A stretch of DNA of 64,000 nucleotides from Oscheius tipulae (lineage: Eukaryota > Nematoda > Chromadorea > Rhabditida > Rhabditidae). The stretch lies in NCBI GenBank assembly GCA_037178975.1, contig JASJZH010000001.1, positions 5,254,501 to 5,318,500 on the forward strand, written 5' to 3'. Shown here piece by piece: positions 44,017 to 54,190 of this stretch (the stretch's first letter is position 1; every line of letters starts with the position of its first letter). Position numbers and translations under genes: made by a program. The notes under the pieces are model-generated. The model had not been told where the DNA came from. It was given only the letters and a program-made list of their open reading frames with translations, and made no database searches.

Positions 44017-45638
44017 TCAGTTACAGGTAGAGACCCAGCGATGCTGGAGACAGTCTCGACACACCAGATTGCAGCACCAGACAAACTTGCAATCACACTT
44101 GTAGTGGATTACCTCATGCGTCACCTGAAGTCAGTTTTTGTTTCGTCAAAAGTGACAGACATACACTGAATCCTCGTCCACAACAGAGTCGATCACAATC
44201 TCCCTGACTGTGAGTCTCGTTCCGCCAGGAGCAGACTCTCGGAGGGCCGGCTGCATCTTGCTTACTGTATTTAATGAGTATACGATACCTTTTCTGATCA
44301 GACAGGGATCGGGAGACGGCTCTGTGTAGACCAGGTCGGCGTTTTTCGAGGAGGCTTCATCGACAAACTGTCTGGCCTTTGAGTATCTGAAAACCGCTAC
44401 AAGGAGAAGGCTCGAGACAGTCAAGTCTCTGCTGATCTTCACTGACCTTCAGTAGCTCTGTACTCTTGACTCCCAGAAATAGAATTCCGGTCAAGACCAT
44501 TTGTAACATCTGTCTGCTTGACTAGTTATGCTCATAGTACTCGACTCACAGCTAGACAGAACTACAGTGTAGAAAAAACTCACTTCTCGACCAAATATTG
44601 AGAGATGTGGTCCAGATTGGCCGTCTTCTTCCAGCAGGTCCTCTGCTGACACGATCCAGACACTCCATGGCATCTGCACGAAGAGATCAGTGTCTTCTTG
44701 ACCGCCTAAATACGATAGTTCTTGTCGAAATGAGGAAGTCAAGAACCAGTCTCCCTGCCTTGAGGTTGTGTTTCGAGACAGCATTGAGAGGACTCTTGAC
44801 TACGGTAGGTTTAGTGAGCAGTTTGCGACTCATCGTAATACCGTGCTGGACGCCAAAAGAACATCTGAAACTCGTGTTTTTCAGACAGTCAACAAGAGTT
44901 CATACCCGCCGAATTCGAAACTTGCCTGACCTTCATTATTACACGAACAGTCAGGAATCCAGCCTTGGGCACAAGCTGTTGCAACGCCCCAAGAGGCTCC
45001 GGCTGCTGAGAGGGCCCACACCAGAGCAGATTCCCGATAGCCGTGACGGAGAAGAAGCGGGTCGTGAAGAATGTTTCCCGCTTCAGAGCAGTCCCACTGC
45101 TGGTATTTCATCCGATCTCGACATTGGGTAAGTGCGTCTTCGATCCCTTCAAAAGCTGCTACAACTGTCGAAGGCTGTTGTTTACATGCCAGCTATAAAT
45201 TGGATTTTTCGACAAGAAGACACTTGGTACCTGGACAGCTTTCAATGCTTTCGAATGCAGTAAATCGGGAGGACAGCCCTGAAAATATCCCGTATTTTAC
45301 GGTATGGCGCGCCCAATCGTGGCAATCAAAGGGCGGTAAAGGGCTATTTGCAACTAAGAGACAGAGACAGAGGAATTCACTCTGAATCATCGAAAATACC
45401 TGAGTCAGCTTGACCGGCGGAGGCGGTGGAGTGAGTTTTTGGGCAATGACCCCAAGTACAATTGTCGAAATTGTGAGTATTCTGACCAGAGAATAGCCAC
45501 AGTCTCTGGTTCGTCTGACCTCTCGTATTTCTTCTTTCGCATTGTCTTCTCTGAAACATTGGTAGAAGAAGAAGAAGGGGGAAAGAGTTACTTGGAAGGT
45601 CCCGGTTCGGAAGAGTAGTGCAGTGGGAGGGAGCGCAT
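44017..45638 (-). CDS. Wnt family secreted signalling protein
   Basis: Lipid-modified ligand for Frizzled receptors. In the model an ATG at 45638 (MRSLPLHYSSEPGPSK) is joined over a 41-nt intron to a hydrophobic segment (SLVRILTISTIVLGVIAQ) acting as signal or anchor, then CPPDLLHSKALKAVQLACK, AFEGIEDALTQCRDRMKYQQ with WDCSEAG, WALSAAGASWGVATACAQG, GWIPDCSCN, and CSFGVQHGITMSRKLL. The acylation hairpin is present as CRCHGVSGSCQQRTCWKK. The C-terminal Cys-rich part reads CDRLCCGRGF, HYKCDCKFVWCCNLVCRDC and ends WVSTCN. Family membership is firm. Which of the nematode Wnts it is (cwn-1, cwn-2, egl-20, lin-44, mom-2) I cannot say. The 35-residue leader before the hydrophobic segment is unusual, and the start is less certain than the rest. 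Confidence 0.88.
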
Positions 45639-46279
45639 GTCTGATTATTCCAATAAACGGAACTCCAATGGCGACCGCCTTTGTCTCTGGGTCCTCTCGT
45701 TCCCTTCTCGTCAAGGTTACGGTACGTTGGGCGGAGTCGGCGCTGCCAGAAGTCTCTAGACTTCTTCTCCGATCTCGACTACTCCAACCACAATAATCTT
45801 CCTAATCGCTACTGGTTTTCATTTTTTTGTTAAAAATCCTCAATTCCGTAAACCTCAAATCCCAATTTCAGAATACTTCGGGATTCCGGTACTATTAATA
45901 AGTCACTGACAAACGGAATGTTCAAACAAGTACAGTAGAAGTGCCTCAGCGATTTGAACTGGAAACTAGTCCCGTAAATTGAAGACAGGAGAGGAAAGAC
46001 GCAAGACTTCACCAAACTCTAAAAGGTTCTTGAAATCTTACTCTGAACATTTGTTATCTTATGGTAATGCCTGCATGTTCTGATAATTCGGTTACATATT
46101 TCAGATCTGACAATAAGACTGCATCAAAGCTTCAGATTGCTAGCGCGCTGTTGAACAAAGAGTCTAAAGAGAACAAATCCTAAGCAACATACAACCTTGT
46201 CTGTATCAATACCAGGGGAATCGAAACCTTTGAAAGAACATATGAAATGTTTACTGTTAAATTTATTTCGCCGTCGCAT
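45639..46279. other. Intergenic region
   Basis: About 640 bp upstream of the Wnt gene. No supported exon or repeat; likely holds Wnt control sequence. Confidence 0.4.
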
Positions 46280-47238
46280 CTACATTTTGGCTCCATTGCA
46301 CGGCTCCAGTTTGGCCATGTTGTAGTCGGAGACGATCTCGTCGATCGTGGGCTTCGCGTTGATGACGACTCTTCCGCTAGGCGCCTGCTTCTTTCTGAGC
46401 CAACCTTTAGTAGCAGTCGACGGCGCCTTCAACTTCTCCCCCTTTTCCTGGACAATCTTCAGCACATCGGGAGCCATTTCGATCGTGTCGCGATAGCTGG
46501 TGCCGATGCCGGTCTCAATCATCAGCTGGATATCTCCCTTTTTTGGAGTCATCAGCATGTAGACGCGAAGCATCGTTTTGCTGGCTACGCCCTTACCATT
46601 CACTTCTCGGATGATCTGAAAACTTGGTTTTGTTTTCGAGACAGCTTAAGAGTTAGTATTCCAGCACCGTTTACCTTCCGACTGTGGTTCATATGTGAAA
46701 GAGTACAGAACTAGTGAAGGATCCAGGACTACCTTTCTGATCCCATGAACAAGAATATTTTCTTTGTACCATGTCAGAGGTAATGTCCTTTTCCCTGGTA
46801 CTGTCTGTCTATCCTCCAAAGGCATCTTATTAGTAAAAAAGAAAGAACTCACATCGCTTGGACGAAGATGGACAGCGGTCACGCTCTGTGGGTCGATCTG
46901 ACTGACCATGAGTCTCTCCCGAAAGTCGTACCTGACTTAAAGATCGATTGGAAAATGTTCCTGATCAGGTGTCGGGCTGACCCGAATGAGGATCTGATAG
47001 ATGTTGATGGCTCGGCCGGTCAGTTTGTCGTTGTCCTTGTCCATGAGAATGCGCTCGATTGTCGTGCATTTGTGGGTACAGTAGGACCAGGTTCCGTGTT
47101 GAATCGTGACCGGGATCGTCTGCTCGCCGTCCTAAATCGTCGTTCCGTTTGCCGCCATCACACGATCACCGAGCTAGAGTTCACGTTGAAGACTTCCAAG
47201 AATTCCGCTAGAGCATCGTGAGTCGACTGCATGGACAT
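46280..47238 (-). CDS. Unrecognised protein; reading frame interrupted by one in-frame TAA
   Basis: I do not recognise this family. Start MSMQSTHDALAEFLEVFNVN (ATG 47238), a 38-nt intron, then DGEQTIPVTIQHGTWSYCTH, KCTTIERILMDKDNDKLTGR, AINIYQILIR. Further exons in one consistent frame are YDFRERLMVSQIDPQSVTAV with HLRPSD, then MPLEDRQTVPGKRTLPLTWY with KENILVHGIRK, then IIREVNGKGVASKTMLRVYM through MIETGIGTSYRDTIEMAPDV to the end KLEPCNGAKM. Codon use looks coding throughout. Between QILIR and YDFRER the frame is continuous but crosses a TAA at about 46938; a GT-AG intron from CGG|GTCAGC would shift frame by one. An alternative donor inside TGG (HGT-W) restores frame but skips about 45 coding-looking residues. 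A disrupted gene, alternative splicing or a sequence error are all possible. Confidence 0.5.
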
Positions 47239-48564
47239 CCCGCGACGAGTCTGCTTCACTACCTTTTTGTTGAACTTTTATATAAACTTTTTGTAGTTCT
47301 CAAACACAAAAACTTTTCAAAAAGTGTCCACAGTTACCTTGCGTGCACAATAAATGTGGCAAGGCGAATCAGTTTGGAAGGCAGCGTTTTCGGGGAAACA
47401 GTATTCTTGCAGTTGTAGATCGAATGGAAAGGAACATGAGAACAGAAAAGGACTACCTAGTCAGACCGGGACAGTGATAGTGACAGCGAACAGAGACTGG
47501 GCAGGAGCAGAGAGAAGGAATAGCGAGAGGCTGTAGCAGGGCCCGGAATGAGGGAGATAGAGATATGTCAGAAGAGAGAACGAGAAAGAGGAAGACGGAG
47601 GCTTTTGCTTAGATAGGAGTTGGACTCCAATAAGAAAAAAAGTCCCTCATTGGAGACTTGCCTAAAAGTCTAAAACCTTGGAGTGTTCCTCATCAATAAG
47701 GTTAATAAATTCTTGCTCTACTTCAAGCCGAGTTTTTCCAATATTGTTCTTACTTCCAGTGTTGGTATTCTCTCCAATACAGAAACGAAGTTACTTCAAC
47801 CCTGTTCCCTTTGTTCCGTACCCAAATCCATGTCGATGATCTACCTTTGTCTGTCTCTTTCCGAATCCTCTTACTCGACTATACAACTACTGTATCAATT
47901 TTTTTAATCACCATGTCCTTGTCATTCTGCCCCGCGCTGTCTAGGACCTTGTAATGGCGATCACAACTCAAACATCTCTTTAGAAACATATTCCAAGACT
48001 AGAAAACTTCACTATAGGGTTTCGAAGACGAAGACAAGCGGAACCGATTGATAATCGTACTGCGCAAGAGGTCAAGAGAGCCTCTCGCGCCCATCTCTGA
48101 TTGAAATCAATGGCGAATGACCCATTTCATTCAGCCGGGTGCCCCGTTATATCCTCTTTATATACTACTTTTTTCCTCTCCCAAAGAGATAGAGAGACGA
48201 ACCAGTTTCTCAGTCTCTTGTTGTCATTGATTCCTAGGCTCTCGTTGATTTCCAGGAGTGTTTAGACATCATAGTCTGCTAAGGACATTCGAATGTTATT
48301 CTACTCTTTTTCTGCCTCTCGCATGTTATCAAATTGTCGCGAACCGGTTCTTCCAGCTCCCGTATAATTTTTCCCGAAAGAGACATACAAACCGATTGTA
48401 AAACAAAGAAAAGCATCGAAGCTTTTACTCAAAGTGCCTTTATCCAGCCGGTCGCGGGGATCGAAACCCGTTCGCTCTGCCCCTCCTGACCAGTGTTTTG
48501 ATTCGATACTCTCTTTCAGACCGACCACAGAGTCTCTCCAATCAATCCTGGACTCTTCTAAAAG
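47239..48564. other. Intergenic region with purine-rich tract
   Basis: About 1.3 kb between divergent starts. Positions 47500-47610 are strongly purine-rich (GAGAAGGAATAGCGAGAGG and GAGAGAACGAGAAAGAGG). A weak tRNA B-box-like match at about 48450 was judged insufficient. No exon was supported. Confidence 0.45.
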
Positions 48565-49624
48565 ATGAACAAGATCAGTCAGGGTTTCGGTGATCCTTTT
48601 AGATTCCCTCGACTATTTAAAAGTTCAGATTTCGGTCGGGTAAAGAGATTCTTCCAGAACATTATAGTCCAGGAAGATGTCGACTACGCACAGTTTGAAT
48701 CAAGGTCCGTTCTTTTGTTTGAAAGTGGAAATGGGTTCAGACGGGACAATACGGAAGTAGTCACATTCCGGGAGAATGACGGTGCTTTTCGACTCTTTGG
48801 CACAAACGTCCATGTCAAGGTGTGTCTTTTCCTGACTCTTGGCAGGGTTTCCAGACTTGTGATAATCTACAAATTTCTAGAGCATGACAAATCTGAAAAA
48901 TCCTCTTTGTACCCGAAAAACCCATTCTTAGGTGGGAGCCTACATCGCCTGTGCAATCGGCTTTGCTGTGACTCTAGCCTTCTGCATCACCTATACTTTT
49001 TATCACGACCGCGGACTAGGTCGAAATCCTTTTATTGACCAGCTGGAACTGGGTCGGTTCTTCTCTTTTCTTCTCTTTGGAACCTACCAATTCAGTTGAC
49101 CTTGTCTACTGCATCATCGTCGGTATCCCATGCCACTTTTGCCTCTGGTATGGTATCCGAAATGAAAAAAAGTTGTGGTTTACGTGAGTTAAATTTCCCA
49201 ACCGTCCAACTTTTATATTTCAGACCCTTTCTCGTCTTCTACCTAACTAATTTTATTTTAAATATTGTCATGACCCTCGTCACTGTCGGTAAGTCGCCCG
49301 AACCCTGTTCAAAAACTTTTCGGAATTCCAGTGGCAGCCTCGATGGACATGCATAAGCAGATTTTTGGAAATATCAAATGGGACCTTTCCTGGACTCTTT
49401 TCCAGGTATATCTTCGTTTTGTCATCATAATCCGTGTTCAGGTGGCCTTTACCTCGGCCCAAGGTCTGGCGATATACGTGGTAATGAGGTGCAGGAAGTA
49501 CGCGGCCGCCAAGGACTACTGGAAAAGGAGAAATGCCGAGGTTTGAAGATTGATAAGAGTCAATAGAACGTACTTTCAGCGAAGTCAATCCGTGATTGCT
49601 GACGGAGTGAGCATTGAGGATTGA
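48565..49624 (+). CDS. Four-transmembrane protein, unrecognised family
   Basis: Model of five to six exons. The N-terminal cytosolic part of about 85 residues (MNKISQGFGDPFRFPRLFKS) leads to TM1 VGAYIACAIGFAVTLAFCIT with a DRGLGRNPFIDQLEL loop, TM2 LVYCIIVGIPCHFCLWYGI, TM3 PFLVFYLTNFILNIVMTLVT, and TM4 SWTLFQVAFTSAQGLAIYVV. A basic tail follows (RCRKYAAAKDYWKRR) and ends SQSVIADGVSIED. The layout resembles small nematode four-TM families that I cannot name more exactly. Introns are about 40-110 nt with normal splice sites. No catalytic motif is visible, and the function is unknown. Confidence 0.65.
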
Positions 49625-50672
49625 TCGGACCGAATAAAGATTTTCCGACCTCAAATATTTGTTGAACTTCTAGAAAAAGCTCTTAAGATATCAATAAGAA
49701 ACATACACTGAAAACCTCATACGGTTTTCAAAACTTTACAGTATCTGCAAAGCAGCACATAATGTTGATCTTACGAAATTGTTGCTGATGTACGAAGAAC
49801 AAGACAGGACAAAGTTTGGCTGTTTTTGTTAGTCCCCTTCTTTTCAGTTGCGGTGAACAAACAAAACGGACTCCCAATAAATATGTCTCTCTGCATGGTC
49901 TTTCGTCCTGCCGACGCCCATTATCTCGCTGGCAATGACCCGGGATCTGTGATTGTTGTCAAGAGCTGACGTTGATGATCGCTCAGAGTACAGCCAGGAC
50001 TTTTTGAGTCTCTGCGTTGAAAATAGAGAAAGTCTTATCAGGACGACGAAACCCCCTTTTGAACGGGAACACGTGACTCCAAACGATTCTTTTAACATCT
50101 TTTCCAAGTATCACCCCATCAGCTTAATGTCTTTCAGGTGTTCCGGAACTTATTGGACGTGACAAAACGGGAAGCCCAATCTCCCGCACACATAAATACA
50201 CGTCCGCCTGGGCACGTGAAGTTTTGAGACCAGACGAGGAAGGGTCAATAGTTCGAGGTCTCACAGATTGTTTTGAGTTGTTCACTATTGTGGTGGACAT
50301 GAGCTGAAGGGATGGTTCATTGGGATTTGATATGATGCTGATAGTTCACTGGACAGTTGTGAGTCTATTGTTATAGGAGTGAGTTCTCAGGAGTCGTTTG
50401 GTCAATTGGGACATTTTTTGCAAAAGGATGTTTTGGTTCCAGGGAATCACTCTGCATCCTGTCAACAAGAACACGAGAAATCGATACTCATCCGAAAGTT
50501 GGGCGATGCTATGAAAATTGGATAGGACCGGAGGACATAGACAAAAGCGAAGCACCACAAACTTTCGGCGTTCTTTGGGCGTCTGGGCGGGGCCAGGAGA
50601 TCCTCCAGTGCCACACACACAAACACTGCCCTCGACTGCTTGCTGTCGAGACTGTGACCACCAACTTCAATA
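49625..50672. promoter_or_regulatory. Upstream region of PEPCK with two CACGTG E-boxes
   Basis: About 1.05 kb with no supported exon. Palindromic E-boxes CACGTG occur at 50070-50075 and 50213-50218, about 600 and 460 bp before the PEPCK ATG. In nematodes this core is bound by bHLH factors such as MML-1/MXL-2 and HLH-30; any role here is inference. Confidence 0.3.
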
Positions 50673-53455
50673 ATGAGTGTCGATCCCTCTCTTCTAACGC
50701 CATACAAGGTGAGTATCAGTATTTTCAATTTGATTGAAAGGTGTCCACTGGAAATTCTTGAATATCTGGGATTATACCAAAAGCCAAATATCGTATTGCC
50801 GTTCTTTTTATTTTATAACTTTTATACAAAAAGCCTGTTGCCAGAGCCTAAGAGCGTATCCTGACCGCGAGGAAGAGAGACAGCTGTCAATAGATCCCAG
50901 ACCAGAGGCCATCTTTCACATTTCAGAACACCGGACAGGACAATGCCTCTCTGCGTCAGATCTCAGAAGATGCCTTCTACGTCGTCAATGAGGTTGTCAT
51001 GAAACGACTTGGTCATCTTCCCATCCTCAAGGTTTGTTTGTGACCTTTTGATCAAAGACGAGAGAGGAGAGGGAGAGTGTTTACAGCCAGCGAGAATTGT
51101 TGCATTGGACGGCAGTGGCCGTATCGCACGGGGGTCAAAATGCAGGATTGATATGGAGAGAGTATTGGAAACTGAAGAGAGATTGACTTTTCAGGGAGAT
51201 TTCCACCTTCTGCCCCCAAAAGTACAGAGATTCATCGCTGAGAAGGCCGAGCTGATGCGTCCCAGAGGTTGAGAGAATGTCAGAGATATGCACCAAAGAA
51301 ATGTTTAGGTATCTTCATTGTGGATGGAACTCAGCATGAGGCCGATGAGATTATCAACAAACTGGTCGAGAGAGGAATGCTGTCCAAGCTAGAAGCCTAC
51401 GAGAATAACTACATTTGCAGGACTGATCCCAAGGTGGGCACATTATTGATCAGCGCGTCTTGTTGATTGTTCTGCTTTTCGGAGGGTGAACGGCATTTTT
51501 AGGACGTTGCCCGAGTCGAGTCGAAGACATGGATGGTGACGAAGGACAAGCATCAGACTGTCGCTCACACTCCTGAAGGCGTGGAGCCGATCATGGGACA
51601 CTGGATGTCTCCGGAATCGCTGAACACCGAGCTCGATGATAGATTCCCTGGCTGCATGGCTGGTACGTCGTTTTGATTGATACGATAGCGTTATCAGGCT
51701 GTTTACTTGAGAGACAGTTCCAAAACAGATCTGTATATTCGGGGGAAGAATACGAAATGTTCCAGGTCGTACAATGTACGTTATCCCATTCTCGATGGGC
51801 CCGATCGGTGGACCTCTTTCCAAGATTGGAGTCCAGTTGACGGACTCGAACTACGTTGTTCTGTCCATGAGAATTATGACCAGAGTCTGCAACAGTGTCT
51901 GGGACGCGCTCGGAGACCAGGACTTTGTCAGATGCATCCACTCGGTTGGACTTCCTCGCCCAGTCAAACGTAGAACTTTTCATCTAAAGACCCACCCAAC
52001 AGTTCAGAACGTGTTATCAACCACTGGCCTTGCAATCCCGAACGTGTTCTCATCGCTCATCGTCCTCCCGAGAGAGAAATCTGGTCTTTCGGATCCGGAT
52101 ATGGAGGAAACTCACTGCTCGGTTGGTTTCCTAGTCATTTTCTCCCTTTTTTTTAACCAATCATTGTCATTGAATCCATTGCAGGAAAGAAGTGCTTCGC
52201 TCTCCGAATCGCCTCCAATATCGCCTACGATGAGGGCTGGATGGCCGAACACATGCTCATCATGGGTGTTACTCGTCCTTGTGGACGGGAGCACTTCATC
52301 GCAGCTGCCTTCCCTTCGGCCTGTGGAAAGACCAACTTGGCCATGCTTGAGCCAACTCTTCCTGGCTGGAAAGTCCGATGTGTTGGAGACGATATCGCCT
52401 GGATGAAGTTCGGAGTGGGTCACTTGGTCTAGAAGTAAACTGAAACCAAATTATAGGAAGACGGTCGTTTGTATGCCATCAATCCGGAAGCTGGATTCTT
52501 CGGCGTCGCTCCGGGAACCTCGAAGAAAACAAACCCGATGGCTGTGGCCACCTTCCAGAAGAACTCAATCTTCACCAATGTGGCCGAGACGGCCGATGGA
52601 GAATACTACTGGGAGGGTCTGGAGGACGAGATCAAGAACAAGGATGTCGATATCACTACCTGGCTCGGAGAGAAGTGGAAGATCGGCCAGCCCGGAGTTG
52701 CTGCTCATCCCAACTCTCGTTTCGCTGCCCCTGCCAGCCAGTGTCCAATCATTCATCCTGACTGGGAGAACCCGAAGGGAGTCCCGATTGAGGCCATCAT
52801 CTTCGGTGGTCGTCGTCCTCAAGGAGTCCCTCTCATCTTTGAGACCCACTCCTGGGAGCACGGAGTATTTACCGGTGCCTGTTTGAAGTCCGAGGCCACT
52901 GCTGCTGCTGAATACAAGGGAAAGAGTAGGTGCTTGTAATAGCTCTAAAACTGTTTTGTTTTCAGCTGTCATGCATGATCCCATGGCCATGAGACCGTTC
53001 ATGGGCTACAACTTCGGAAAATATCTCCAACACTGGCTCGATCTACAGACCGACAAGAGAGAAATGCCCAAGATCTACCATGTCAACTGGTTTAGAAAGG
53101 ATCAGAATGGAAAGGTACATTTTGTCTTTATCATCCTGTGACACTCAATTTTTAGTTCTTGTGGCCCGGATTCGGAGAGAATATTCGTGTCATCGACTGG
53201 ATCATCCGTCGTCTGGATGGAGAACAGGGACTCGGAATTGATACTCCGATTGGAACCGTGCCCGCTCCAGGATCCTTGAATCTGGATGGATTGAGTGAGG
53301 TCAACTGGGACGAGCTCATGTCCGTTCCTGGCGAGTACTGGAAAGACGATGCCAAGGAGGTCAGAAAGTTCCTGGAGGAGCAGGTCGGCCCCGATCTTCC
53401 AGCTCCGGTCAGAAAGGAAATGGACGAGCAGGAGGCTCGCATCGAGGCCATCTAA
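50673..53455 (+). CDS. Phosphoenolpyruvate carboxykinase (GTP)
   Basis: Converts oxaloacetate and GTP to PEP, CO2 and GDP: gluconeogenesis, and in many helminths CO2 fixation toward malate. The start [12 protein letters not shown] is joined to [17 protein letters not shown]. Key motifs: [20 protein letters not shown] with [37 protein letters not shown]; the P-loop kinase-1 motif with reactive Cys [20 protein letters not shown]; the metal motif [87 protein letters not shown]. All catalytic elements are intact and there is no mitochondrial presequence, so it is probably cytosolic. About 640 residues. Nematodes have several copies (pck-1 to pck-3), so I give no symbol. Confidence 0.95.
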
Positions 53456-54190
53456 TGAAGAAGAACATCACATACCAAAGCATAGTCCTCGATATTTGTA
53501 CGTCTAGTGTTCGAAACAAAAGTTTTCTTCTGATGTGTTCCCCTCAGGGACATGACTGCGTAATCAATGTGATACGCGTAGTGTGAATCTTCTTTTCGAG
53601 GCAATTATTGACTCGGGTAATCCGCAGAGGTATTCATCACCTCTGGCAACCCCACCTACCCCATCGATTCGGTGTCTCGTCTTCGAACACTGTAATCTTG
53701 AGAGAGAGTACACTTCAGCTTTGTTCCCTTGTTCTCTGTCTCGAACCCCCCAGTCTCAAAAGAGCCCAACTCCCCGTGATCACAGAGGACGAGGAGCCGT
53801 CATCAGACACCGTCGCCATGGTTATCTGTGAATCTTCCTTTCAATAGGATCACTTGTCGTCTGACTGTCTTCTCTTTAGATCATTTCGCAATCCTTGAAG
53901 GGGCTCACTTTGTTCCTTCTTTAGAAAGACAAGCTATGTTCGCACAAACTTAGTTTTCGATTCTCGTATAGACTAGTAATACAAAAAACCATTTGAAGGT
54001 GGTTTTATGCATAGAAATTCTACCAACCCGGGAGTCGAACCGGAGCCTTTTTTGTTGTGTAGTTGAGGCGCTAACCCATTGAGTATGAGAGCAAAGATCG
54101 CCAGTCTAGTTTGTTTTGTGACTGCCTGACCACTCCAGACACTGACACTGCATTTTCCAGAGTCCTCCTCAATGAGATGTACCTCTACGA
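53456..54190. other. Intergenic region with a tRNA-like relic
   Basis: About 735 bp between the PEPCK and cyclase genes, containing the tRNA-like segment at 54018-54092. Small ORFs here look random. Confidence 0.45.
54018..54092 (-). repeat. tRNA-derived relic, same family as 61104-61175
   Basis: On the minus strand it shows an A-box-like CTCAATGGGTTAGCGCC and, about 35 nt later, the B-box GGTTCGACTCCCGGGTTGG. The anticodon and acceptor stems do not pair properly. It aligns well with the segment at 61104-61175, sharing the order TAGCGC, CTAC, AACAAAA, GGTTCGA, TCCCGSGTTGGT. A SINE or tRNA pseudogene family is likely. Confidence 0.45.

Noticed and set aside
45193-45714. Minus-strand ORF of 173 codons covering the Wnt 5' region
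   Set aside because: It begins at a TTG, not ATG, and reads through the Wnt introns. The spliced model starting at ATG 45638 explains the coding part.
48440-48475. Possible tRNA at the GGGTTTCGATCCCC motif (minus strand)
   Set aside because: The B-box has an extra base, and no A-box, anticodon arm or acceptor stem fits around it.
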